Assembly (NCBI GenBank): GCA_002081555.1
Contig: MZNV01000342.1
Span: 1-31,791 of the forward strand
From: Protostelium mycophagum
Lineage: Eukaryota > Evosea > Variosea > Protosteliida > Protosteliaceae
Reading direction: 5' to 3'
DNA length: 31,791 nt
Below are positions 1 through 9,362 of the stretch, in pieces. Position 1 is the stretch's first letter; the number at the start of each line of letters is the position of its first letter. The position numbers were made by a program, and so were the translations under genes. The notes beneath the pieces are model-generated. The model was not told where the DNA came from. It did not search any database and was given only the letters and a program-made list of their open reading frames with translations.

Positions 1-1045
1 AAATAAAACTTGACTTGTTTGTACAGCCCATTAGGCTTCGCGGTGAGTATACAGCCTTTTGCCAAAGGTAAAGCAGCTGCATCCTGCAGTAGGAGAGATT
101 GATCGTTGTAATCAGGCATGGTCACAACAGCTTCCACTTGACTTCCCCGCAAACAGTTAGTTCCAGTGATCATCTCATCTCACACTCACCTTGTTAGTGA
201 TGACAACATTCCCTTCGATGTTTGTCTTAGACAGCAGCCTCAGATCTTGTAACAGCAACGCACCAAAGGTCATACCGGACAAGTTCAAGTCGGTAACATT
301 CCTGTTGAAATAAAACTTGACTTGTTTGTACAGCCCACTAGGCTTTGCGGTGAGTATACAGCCTTTTGCCAGAGGTAAAGCGGGGAGATATTCGAGCAGA
401 GCGACTTGTAATTCGTCAAAAATCACGTTCTTCTTTACGGTGAAAAGTACGAAACGTGAGAAAATATAAATCGTATCATTAGTATCGAAACAGTGCGAAA
501 TACATACATCGACACCAGATGTCAGATTCCATTGAACATAATGAGCTTCAATGCAGGCCTGCAGTAGGAGAGATTGATCGTTGTAGTCAGGCATGGTCAC
601 AACAGCTTCCACTTGACTTCCCTGCAAACAGTTAGTTCCAGTGATCATATCCTATCACACCCACCTTGTTAGTGATGACAACATCTCCTTCGATGTTTGT
701 CTTAGACAGCAGCCTCAGATCTTGTAACAGCAACGCACCAAAGGTCATACCGGACAAGTTCAAGTCGGTAAGTAAGGACAACTTTATTTTGAACTGAACA
801 AACATGTCGGGTGATCCGTTTGCGGTGAGTATACAGCCTTTTGCCAGAGGTAAAGCGGGGAGATATTCGAGCAGAGCGACTTGTAATTCGTCAAAAATCA
901 CGTTCTTCTTTACGGTGAAAAGTACGAAACGTGAGAAAATATAAATCGTATCATTAGTATCGAAACAGTGCGAAATACATACATCGACACCAGATGTCAG
1001 ATTCCATTGAACATAATGAGCTTCAATGCAGGACCTCCCAAATGC
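1..1045 (-). repeat. Tandem exon/intron duplication, three units
   Basis: Three units of the same coding exon and flanking intron follow each other at 1045-665, 621-190 and 146-1. Long stretches are identical, such as the segment around 361-460 against 831-940. Each unit is followed by a similar intron containing the block ATCACTGGAACTAACTGT in gene sense. Unit 1 begins with a different short lead and has a variant middle (PDMFVQFKIKLSLL in place of GLYKQVKFYFNRN). Unit 3 lacks an internal block of the exon, and its acceptor region reads CGG where unit 2 has CAG. The near identity suggests recent duplication. Confidence 0.85.
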
Positions 1046-1918
1046 CTATATGTGTCAGAGTTAAAGCTCGCGGCGGATGAATAAATTCGCCATACCGGTT
1101 CGTTGATAGTGGGTGTGGTGATGGCCGGAAATGCGGGAATAGAGTAAGCCGCTGTCAATTGAAGGTAAGGTTTCACGGAAAATTTAACATCGAAGAGGTA
1201 CTGCTTTCCGACTCCGAGAACACCTCCCCAGTATAAATAAATTTTTGGACCGACATCCAGCCCAATCTTGACAGAAGAGACTAAGAGTGTCAACATATTG
1301 TTGCTGCTGTAAAAGATGGCATACCTCCAGATGCGCTGCCACTTGGTGCTTTGGGAGTGAACTTAGCTTTTGCGTAACCATCTGAATTGGTAGTTCCATA
1401 ACGGCCACTTGATTGTGCAGATAGCAGTTGTTCAACTGACCGCCGTGCTGGCAGAACTCCTTGGGAGGAAAGGTCGCGGGAGCGGCAGTCTTGATTATAT
1501 ATGGAGAGGCGACTCATGGCCGAGGAGGTGTTTTCATTGTAGTTCCAGCTCCCGAGGTTAGTGTCGAAACTGCCATCCTCTTGTCTCTTGTGGTTTTCTG
1601 TCTGTCATGATGAGTCAAAAACGAAAGAATTTATAGCCCACCTTGTTTAAGACCATCTTGAAGCTGGCAAAGACTTCACCGATTGAAGGCTCACCACCTT
1701 GGAGTGGACCTTTCCATCGTGATGAGTGATGACGTCACCGCGGATGACAACAGCTCCGGAAGTTCCGTTGGTATTGGTACAGTTCCATTCTTGGCCTCCA
1801 ATGAAGGTGGTGCCCTGTTGGTAATTTGGTTCGAAACCATCGGTAGGTCGTGCGGATGCGGATGTTACACTGATCAAGACGATCAGAAGGGCAAAGAGAG
1901 GAGATATGCTCCTCTGCT
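1..1918 (-). CDS. Secreted protein with tandemly repeated last exon (partial, unrecognised family)
   Basis: Read on the minus strand. The first visible exon (1918-1698) encodes a hydrophobic stretch (SPLFALLIVLISVTSASA) that fits a signal peptide, followed by a mature part with an N-glycosylation site (NGTS). Further exons lie at about 1656-1642 (a 15-nt microexon), 1577-1325, 1280-1096, 1045-665, 621-190 and 146-1. Introns are 30-65 nt and keep one frame. The exons at 1045-665 and 621-190 encode near-identical domains containing VDVCISHCFDTNDTIYIFSR, ALPLAKGCILTA and TDLNLSGMTFGALLLQDL. I found no ATG in frame with the signal peptide: a stop lies just before the acceptor at 1919, so the start must be in an upstream exon or the 5' end is damaged. 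The 3' end is beyond the window. The product is probably extracellular. I do not recognise the domain; a structural matrix protein is a guess. Confidence 0.6.
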
Positions 1919-2039
1919 CTGCGTGGGGAAAGAATGAGATTCAGGGTCGCAGTTCTTCGACGGTCTCAATTGAATCGGCTGGAGGCACACGTTAAATGAA
2001 CGTGTCAGGTTACGATAGGTTACCGAGTCAACCCAAACC

Positions 2040-2180
2040 TTAGGCTTCTCGGAGAAGCATAAGGGCGTCCCGGAGGCTTCGTGGTGATGATACAGCCTTT
2101 TGCCAAAGGTAAAGCGGGACGATACTCAGATGCCAGTATAAATAAATCCTCGGCCCGACATCCAGCCCAATCTTAGTGAT
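2040..2180 (-). pseudogene. Relic of the repeated-exon secreted gene
   Basis: In reverse complement, this segment joins a piece matching the exon at 1280-1096 (ATTGGGCTGGATGTCGG) to a piece matching the repeated exon (CTTTACCTTTGGCAAAAGGC). Intervening sequence is missing. It lies upstream of the signal-peptide exon of the gene at 1-1918. It is best read as a leftover from rearrangement of that locus. No open gene model is supported here. Confidence 0.7.
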
Positions 2181-2441
2181 ACAGCATTCATCTCCTCTGC
2201 TTGGCTAGTGGTCATTTTGGCCTTACCGCAATCTCGCGTTATCGCCCAAATCGACTGTTCTACTTTTATATTTATTCGCGCCGTATTGACCACATGCCCC
2301 CGTCCTCTTTAAACTTGCTGGTTCCCAGCCACTTGTACACGTGGAATGACACTCCTTCATTACTCAGCCACTCTGTCACTTCATCAGACATGATCTTTAC
2401 GCTGCACATTATCGCGAGACCACGATTTGTTGATGTGAAAA

Positions 2442-3579
2442 TCACGGTTCAGAACAGTGCCACAAACAGATCTTAAGAGGTAGAGAGCGACACACATTCA
2501 TGGTAGGGCGCGATGATCTCTCATCTTCTACCAGATTAATGGATGTCCTTTCCATTGACTCCGGAGAACAGATCAGACTCCAGAGGTGAATTTTGTTCGA
2601 AATTTCTGCGAATGTTTTTGAAAATCTTTTTGGCGGGAAAATCTTCAAGACATCATTACCTCTGTCAATTTTTGCAGAATTCTTCACGATCCACTGACAG
2701 ATGTTGTCTACAGTCCCTCGGTTGTTCATGCTTAACAATGAGTCCCTGATGACATCGCACCAAGGGACGTGTTTGTCGTTACGACAACAGATCTTGAAGT
2801 TTTCTTCTTGATATTCTTCTTCTGATGACGTGTACATGTCGTCGTGGAGGGAGGGGGAGGGGTGGGAGGGTTTTTGTGTTTTTCTGACCTGTAAAAATTA
2901 TGAAAATAATAATTTTGAATTTTTTCTCAATTCAAAAAATTCTGGAATTTTTTATATTTTCCTGAAAAAAGTTGAAAAAACTGAAAAAAAGGTAGAAAAT
3001 AATTTCAAGGCAGGACACTTTATAAATCGATCTCACCTCTGTGCTTTTTCTCCTCTTTCTCTCGATGATGACTCCATTTTCATCTTTGATCTGGGCCATT
3101 TTTGCTGTTACCGTCACCAAATGCAGCGATTTGATCTTAATGTTTACATCTTGGAGGTGAAGAAGAATAAACGTTTAGTCTCTTGGTGACTCTTTCTGAC
3201 TTCTTGGTTGTGTTTGACATTTTCTTCGAGGAAGATCTTCCATTCTCAATAATATGGGAGGACTCGATCGTATCATGACGTGGTGGAGTAAACGGTTGTG
3301 ATTTTGGTCTGATTTGATCGATGATCATCCCTGTACCTTTTGAAAAGTCTGCGCGAGAGTAAGAGGAGGCAAATTAATGTGGAAGATCTCACCTAACGGG
3401 AGGACTCCCAATTTTTCCATGATGGAGAGTGTCCTCCTCTCTAATTGTTCCGTCAACTCACATTCTTCCCGCCAAACTGATCGTAATTGCGTTAACTGAG
3501 AAACTTTAATAATGTATTAGGGAAGCCGGACCTCTTTTTGCAACGATGCCAGAAGATCTTCCAAGAAGTTGATGTCCAT
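2442..3579 (-). CDS. Unrecognised protein: N-terminal coiled coil, basic middle, possible helical C-terminal domain
   Basis: A single frame can be spliced from ATG at 3577-3579 through six short exons to TGA at 2442-2444. The N-terminus (MDINFLEDLLASLQKE, then a Leu/Glu-rich stretch with EECELTEQLERR) looks like a coiled coil. The middle is Ser/Pro/Lys-rich with a basic patch (IERKRRKST), which could act in nuclear import. The last part (PWCDVIRDSLLSMNNRG, then TVDNICQWIVKN) has a helix-turn-helix look and loosely resembles the start of a winged-helix/forkhead domain. The forkhead signature that should follow is absent, so I do not assign that family. Introns are about 35-55 nt. The intron near 2590-2645 has no stop and is a multiple of three, so keeping it would lengthen the protein. 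The intron there also carries the TTTTCCCGCC motif discussed below. Confidence 0.5.
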
Positions 3580-3975
3580 GTCGCTATGATGCAGCCGCTT
3601 GACAATTGACGTCGGCAACAACTGTTGTGGTCACGTGATCCAAAATGACGAAACGATGTTTGAACACGCATGCATGCGCGAGTTCTAATGAATACAAATT
3701 GAGCTGAATCAGCACCGACAAGTCCCTCATTATACAATAATGACATATCGCTGTATCTACCAATTATTTAATTATTTAACATATTGACCAGAAAAACCCC
3801 AATTGGATTGCATACATCTCTTCTAGTCTGAAGGACTCTGATCATGACTGTGGAACAGATTGAGCTCGATGCGGCCATCCATTTCAGCGGCAGGGTGACT
3901 AAGTAAACAACAAAGCAGAGAAGAGGACACCCATTTCAGCTATTTTGACTTCTCAACTTAGTCAACTACACTGTG
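3580..3975. other. Intergenic stretch, nothing recognised
   Basis: This 396-nt stretch lies upstream of the gene at 2442-3579 and likely holds its promoter. I see no convincing coding exon, RNA gene or repeat. An open frame crosses part of it on the minus strand, but it is not in the frame of the neighbouring exon and lacks protein-like composition. Confidence 0.4.
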
Positions 3976-4170
3976 GACGATCTGCTTCTTTAGTCAAAGA
4001 GGAGCGCCAACAGCTGGTGGCATGCTGAAGAATTGGGAGGAAATTCCGATAAAATCTCGTTAAATCCGTTGTAGATATGGAGAGTGTACAAGCTGAGTGA
4101 AAAATCTTTGGGAGTATGTCGACGTCGACATACTTTTGTTGACCCCAGAGAACCTTGTGCATTTTCTGAG
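3976..4170 (+). pseudogene. Inverted relic of the SH3-1 exon and following intron
   Basis: The plus strand here matches the minus strand of about 5440-5243, which encodes the end of the first SH3 domain of the gene at 4979-8868. Shared blocks include GAATTGGGAGGAAATTCCG against GATTTGGGAGGAAATTCCG, GAGAGTGTACAAGCTGAG, the GTCGACGTCGAC palindrome in the intron, and the start of the next exon. The copy is clearly diverged and stands alone, without the rest of the gene. It faces the parent gene, forming the left arm of an inverted duplication. Confidence 0.85.
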
Positions 4171-4263
4171 AAAAAGTGAAAACAAGAATTAAAACAGATC
4201 TCACAAAAGCAAAATGGTAAATAGCGTTGTTATGTGCGAAGGGACATAAAAAATTTAATATTT

Positions 4264-4525
4264 ATGATAATCAAGTATCTCCACTCATCTCTTCTGTCAC
4301 CATATTGCATTGAAGTAAAGGGACTGCATAGGCCACTTTTATTGTAGCGCTGAATCTCCATGTTGCAAGACCACCATTGGCCCAACCTTCCGTGTACCAT
4401 TCTTTGTCATTTGGCTTGTGTACATGATCACCTAGAATCGATCAATATACTGTCACTGACATCTCACACTCACCAAAGTGTACCAGGGCAGTAATTGTTG
4501 CATTGGCTTTTCTATCAGACCTCTA
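4264..4525 (-). pseudogene. Relic of the secreted-protein family: last intron and last exon
   Basis: Reverse complement reads ANATITALVHFG, a GTGAG donor, a 43-nt intron, then GDHVHKPNDKEWYTEGW and a diverged tail ending near YAVPLLQCNM. These match the last two exons of copy A at 9363-11551 (ALVHFG, GDHIHKPEEKEWYTEGW). It is closer to copy A than to copy B. Only the 3' end of the gene is present, so it is a fossil fragment. Confidence 0.8.
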
Positions 4526-4599
4526 CTTGTTCGTTTCTGAAGGTTATTGAGTCAATAAAGTTTTGTTTTGCGTGAACAAACCCACTGGATACATCTCAG

Positions 4600-4890
4600 T
4601 AGTGTAGAATGAGGTATCCCTTTATCTAAATGCAGTATATCAGAGAGAAGAGGTGGATGGAGATAATACACACTGCAGAGGATGCCAATGACCTCATCGT
4701 TGATCTTCAGATCAAAATCCTGAAGGGCTCAACCTCCGCCAAGGATCCAACCATGTACAAAGAGGCGCAAGCCAGCAAGTACCTAACCAATCATGGAGTC
4801 GAACAAAGTTTGCACATGGGAACGCTTAATAAATGATGCCGGTGGATGGAGATACTGGACCAGAGATACCACCTCTAAAGTTTTTTCATA
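4600..4890 (+). pseudogene. Second relic of the secreted-protein family, split by an insertion
   Basis: The plus strand carries sequence like the terminal exon of the secreted family: an REKRW-coding block near 4640-4660, then the matching GGAGATACTGGACCAGA and ATACCACCTCTAAAG near 4847-4882, which resemble the very end of copy B. Between them lies about 175 nt unrelated to either copy. The relic mirrors the one at 4264-4525 and forms the right inner arm of the inverted duplication. Confidence 0.65.
4652..4854 (+). mobile_element. Insertion flanked by a 14-bp direct repeat
   Basis: The block GGTGGATGGAGATA occurs at 4652-4665 and again at 4841-4854. It brackets about 175 nt absent from both intact copies of the host exon. 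The insert has an open stretch with protein-like composition (for example KDPTMYKEAQASKYLTNHG) ending at TAA/TGA near 4829-4834. A 14-bp flanking repeat is the size expected of a target-site duplication from LINE-type integration, but no poly(A) tail, terminal repeats or transposase are visible. A local tandem-duplication origin for the flanks is also possible. Confidence 0.45.
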
Positions 4891-4978
4891 AATTGTATGC
4901 GGAACCGTACAATGAGCGATGACTGGTTCTGAAGGACTTGCGTTCTCTGGTGATTGTATCATTTTGTCGTCTAATAAA

Positions 4979-7900
4979 TCATTTTATTCGCTGCAAGCAC
5001 TGCTTTGGTACATATCCAATGTTTCCGTCATCCTTCTCGCCAACCCACCACTCTCCATCTTGATTCAGTACGTGTATCTTGTCCCCTTTTGACAGATTCA
5101 GGTCCCCGATTGAGTCTCCTGCCAGACTCATTTTCGCGACAAACTGCGGTGTGATCAGCTGCGATGAAATGCGATGCTGCGATGCAATGTGATGCAAGAG
5201 ATCAGTGATACGTAGCAAAGTCTTATCATCTTCAGATCTTTGTTTCAGAAAATTCACGAGATTCTCTGTCGACAAAAAATATGTCGACGTCGACATTACT
5301 GAGAATTTCTTACCTCCTCAGCTTGTACACTCTCTAAATCTACAACGAAATTGAACGGAATTTTGCCGGAATTTCCTCCCAAATCTTCGGCATTCCACCA
5401 GCCGTTGGCGGTCCTCTTTACTAAAAATAGTAAATCTCCCTCGCAGAACTCGAGTTCATCGGAATCCTGGGCATTGTAGTCGTACAATGCCATGAGGGTG
5501 GGTCGTATCACATCTTTGCTGGTCTAAATATATCAATCAGGAGATTCTGTTGTCTTTAAAACCACCTTGGGGTGTGCGTCCTCGGCTGCCGACAATGTTT
5601 TATCGTTTTGTGGTGATTTGGCAGATTTGAGATCATCATTCGCTCTGATCTCCTTCACATTCACCTCCCTGTCTTTTTCAGAACTCAAATTTTGAAAATC
5701 CATTTTTGGCGGGAAAAATCCGTTTTTAAATTCACCTGATGACCGCTTTTTGTGGCGGGTTTGCACTCTTTTTCAGCAAGAGGGATTTGCGCCTTAGACG
5801 AGCTTCCTCGTTTTTCTTGACCCTTTCGATGGTGGGAGAAGAGCCTCTTTGTTCTGCAGCAACTCTTGCCAGCTCTTGAATTTTTGTGATTTCTGGCTAT
5901 CATCTATTAATATCCGAGGCGAGGGATGGCGGGAATTTTTGAATTTTGAATTTTGAATTTTGAATTTCTCGTCACGATCTGTGATGTTTCGTACAATATT
6001 AATATCTAAAAATAGAAGAATGCGTGCCTCGGCCTGAGGCTTCACACTTTGTTGTATTCTTGGAGCATCTTGCTTGTTTCTCAAGACATCGTTCTGCTGA
6101 ACGACGGTTACGGGTTGTCTATTTTTAGACATGTCTTCACTTTGGTTTGTGGCCATCTGTTATTTTTAAATCTTTATCAGGATTTTTGGAGTATTTTTTC
6201 GATGGAAAAGTCCGTGATATATTTTTAAACAGAGAGAACCATACTTCTCTTTGCTTTGCGGCAGCTGCAGCGTAGCTTTCTTTCAATCTTGCCACTGCCT
6301 GATCATCGTCACATCCCATAATGATTGGAAATGAAAAGAAATATTGATAAATAAAAAAATCACCCGCTACAACTGCGAAAAAATATATAATTTTCATACG
6401 ATAACTCACCCCTTCTTTTTGTTGCAAAATCGCCTGCTCTCTTTCCCGCTCTTTTTGCCCGTTCAAATTTTGAATCTGTGGTTGTTTCACCGGTTCCACC
6501 GTTCGGTTCGCTGCCTGCCCTTTCTTTTCGCTTCTCAACTTCTCATCGAGCTTCATCATGTTGATCCGGACCTCTTCATGTCTATCCGAATCCCTCTGTC
6601 TATGATCCAACTCCGGTTTTCTGGCTTCCTCATGTCGATTGGCCTCTTGCCTTCTGGATTGTTCCTGTTCTTTTTTTCTGAATTCTGAACTCTGGCGATT
6701 TTCTCCCGCATTTTTCCGCTCTTCTTCGAATTTTCTGTGAAATTTCAGCCAGAATTTAATTATTAATCATTTTGAAATTTTTTCAACTCGAAAATTCTGG
6801 ATATTTTGAAATATTTCAATAAAAGGCGAGAACTCACACTCTCTCACTCTCATTATTTTGAAGGGCTACAACTCTGTTTGCGGTATTCGCCATGGTAAGG
6901 CTCGTATCTGCAGGTTTCGAATCACTTGGGAAATGACTCACACTGTTATTCGCCGAAGGCAAAGTGTCAATCTTGGCTTCTAAAAACTTTTCCGATCAGT
7001 ATGTATGTCTGTCAGGTTTGTGGTGAGATTTGACAGAGAAAAGGCGCAGAATATGCGAAATGCGAATGCGAATTACGAATGCGAATGCGAAATGTGAAAT
7101 GCGAATTACGAATGTGAAATGCGAAATTGCACGTATGCGAATGCGAAATCGCGTATGCGAATGTGATCACCTTCAAAAACTCTTCTCTCGCGCTGTGGTC
7201 CGAATTACTGATTTTGTCAATATCTTTTAGAGTATATATCTGGTACCTTCCGTCTATAAACATGGTGTGTCTGTTACCGCTTTTTAATAGGTTGTTGTCA
7301 ATCTCTACAAACATTTTAGATGTATAACAAAATGGCGAGAGAAATTTTCTGTAATTGAAGCAATCATTCTGTCACAGGTTGCCATAGTAATTTTGGTAAA
7401 TCCATATAAAATTCAAAACACTCACTTTGAGATCCCCAGAACTCACTTTTGGGTTTAATTTGCATTTTTAGATATTCTATTTCTATTTTTAGAGCTGCGA
7501 CTTCTCCCTCCAGTTCTTTGATCCTGGCGGCATCTCTCTCCTCCCTCGTTTTCTCGTTGTAGATCGGCTTTGCGGGCGTTGTAGATGGGGCGGCTGGGGT
7601 GATGACGTGTGATGTGACGACATGGAAGGGTGTGTTTGTGGGGGTAGGTGCTGGGATCGTGATCTGTGATGTCGTGGCACTCTTTCTAATGATCGGAGAT
7701 GGTTGTGGTGATGATGTCATCTGATGACGTCATCATCGTATTTCATCACATTAAACCCAAGAAATGATTCTTCTCGGCTGACACGAGAAGATCCTCGCGT
7801 TCTATTCGGCGGACACGAATTTGTACACTCTTGAAAAATATTGACAAATTATTATTTTCATAATCCCGATAAGCGACGCGACCATCGCGGTAAGAATCTG

Positions 7901-8868
7901 TCACCCCGGTGACCACCGAAAAGAATTAATATTTCTTGTGAAAATACTAATATTAATATTTCTTGTGAAAAAATTGATTTTGGGAAAAAAATGTTACTGA
8001 CCAATCTACTCTCGGCGGCTCTGGCGGCAGATGCATAAGACAGATTCGGGGATACCGGAGTTTCCGGAGATTTAATGATCTGAGCTGGGACGAAACTGGC
8101 CGGTATTTGGGGAGTCTGAGATGATTATTTTTTGTGAAAAATGATTAATTATTTCCAAAATGTGAAATATATTTTTGTTTCATTTCAAACTGTTGACAAA
8201 GTTTTATTTTGGATGAAGCTTCGTTGTAGAGCGAAATATATTATGTGTCATTTCATTATGTTTCTGATTTTGTCGCGACAAATCATCCACACTCAGAAGA
8301 GCATTACATTAGAAAAGGTGGAATAAGATATCAATTGTGTCCCACTTGGTGTGGAACATTTAGCACTGATTTAGAAAAGATCACCCATTTGAAATCTCGT
8401 GCATTATGAAACATAATGCAAAGTGAAACAAACTCACAGTTCTGCCAGGTCTGATTGCTTCACTCATCATTCCCAACTTTCTCATCATACCTAACCTTGT
8501 CAATCAAATCAACATCTACAGAGTCGATATGAGAGTTAATGACCTGCATTCTTTGCATCCGGGGAAAATACACCGCCTCTCTTTGGAAGAGTCAGCATAT
8601 CTTCCACAGCAACCTGATCATGCGCGTGAGGACCTTTCTGCGGTCTTCCCGGCCTTTTTGCCGGTCGCTTCACGTTCGTATGTTCTGTAACAGATGGAGA
8701 TCGTATGTTTTGGTCGGAAGAGGCCCGTTTCTGATAGGCCGCGACACGCTCGAGTACTCGTGGCGATGTAGACATTAAGAGTTGAATGTTCGTATCTTGT
8801 TGTTGTGTCAGTTTTGGAGATTTCGGTTGGATACCGGATAAAACGTACTTTGCGTTGTAGCTTGCCAT
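4979..8868 (-). CDS. Coiled-coil adaptor protein with two C-terminal SH3 domains
   Basis: A long multi-exon gene from ATG at 8866-8868 to TGA at 4979-4981. The N-terminal part is Ser/Pro-rich and low complexity, with IPASFVPAQIIKSPETP. A first coiled coil (ARIKELEGEVAALKIEIEYL) lies near 7550, and a long Glu/Lys/Arg-rich coil spans about 6740-6420 and 5900-5760. The first SH3 domain (5510-5314) starts ALYDYNAQDSDELEF and contains NGWWNAED. The second (about 5150-4985) contains LNLSKGDKIHVLNQDGEWWV and ends GYVPKQCL. SH3 domains bind proline-rich peptides, so a cytoskeletal or signalling scaffold is likely; I cannot name an orthologue. All junctions can be read as GT-AG except one at 7444-7369, where only a GA donor keeps the frame. 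One intron (8543-8516) is just 28 nt. The stop codon overlaps AATAAA. It is transcribed away from the secreted gene at 9363. Confidence 0.75.
5281..5296. repeat. Perfect 16-bp GTCGAC palindrome inside a 50-nt intron
   Basis: ATGTCGACGTCGACAT is a perfect palindrome inside the intron 5313-5264 between the two SH3-coding exons. The relic at 3976-4170 keeps it as a 20-bp perfect palindrome (4114-4133, GTATGTCGACGTCGACATAC) although the flanks have diverged. Another GTCGACA follows at 5269-5275. The element may be a hairpin-forming repeat or a protein site. Confidence 0.6.
7053..7166. repeat. ATGCGA-type minisatellite in an intron
   Basis: About 110 nt of imperfect repeats built on GCGAAT, GCGAAAT and TACGAAT units. 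They lie in the intron of the SH3 gene between the exon ending near 7169 and the exon starting near 6985. The array accounts for most of this intron's extra length. No coding signal is visible in it. Confidence 0.85.
7926..7971. repeat. Two 20-bp direct repeats
   Basis: ATTAATATTTCTTGTGAAAA occurs at 7926-7945 and 7952-7971, in the roughly 290-nt intron of the SH3 gene between 8009 and 7722. A shortened relative (TTTTTTGTGAAAAATGATTA) lies at 8127-8146 in the preceding intron. They look like a small local duplication. Confidence 0.75.
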
Positions 8869-9362
8869 TTTGATTTTTCAAGGAATTGCGAAGGCACGCA
8901 TGCGTGGAGTGCTTTTTTGAGTAAAGAAATTCTCAGCTGCATATTCAAGGCTGCCTTGATTCACTAGCTCTTCTTGATTAGCGAATTTTTTGTTGTGGCA
9001 AAGTCCGAATTTGTAAAAATGCACTGTCGGGTGTTTCGCGCATCAATTTGGCAAAACGGGCAAAAACGACGCATTCCAGAAAGACTATTAATACTTGAGA
9101 GGTGCATTGGTTTACCCTTTGGTCTTCAAATCAGGTAAGTTGTTGATTGCACCTGCCAGAGGGAGAAAATGATACAGAGCGAAGCGAATTTGAAAGGATG
9201 GTGTCTGTAACTCCAGCACAAAACAATGCAGCAGCGATTTGCTCTGGCAAATTTTTCGAATTTTTGAAACCAACGGAACTTTGCAATTTTCAACATGAAA
9301 GGATGAAAGGTCAGTTTCCTGACGGCTTCCCGAGGATGATATTTTTTGCGTGACCAACCAAG
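8869..9362. promoter_or_regulatory. Shared upstream region of two divergent genes
   Basis: 494 nt separate the start codons of the minus-strand SH3 gene (8868) and the plus-strand secreted gene (9363), so both promoters must lie here unless further 5' exons exist. I see no clear TATA box at a usable distance and no repeat. Open frames inside it are not continuous with either gene. Confidence 0.5.

Noticed and set aside
2442-2837. Forkhead-domain assignment for the gene at 2442-3579
   Set aside because: Only the first helices resemble a winged helix; the diagnostic NSIRHNLSLN-type core is absent.
7053-7166. ATGCGA repeats as a telomere or CRISPR array
   Set aside because: Units are irregular, lack spacers of constant length, and lie in an intron of a transcribed gene.
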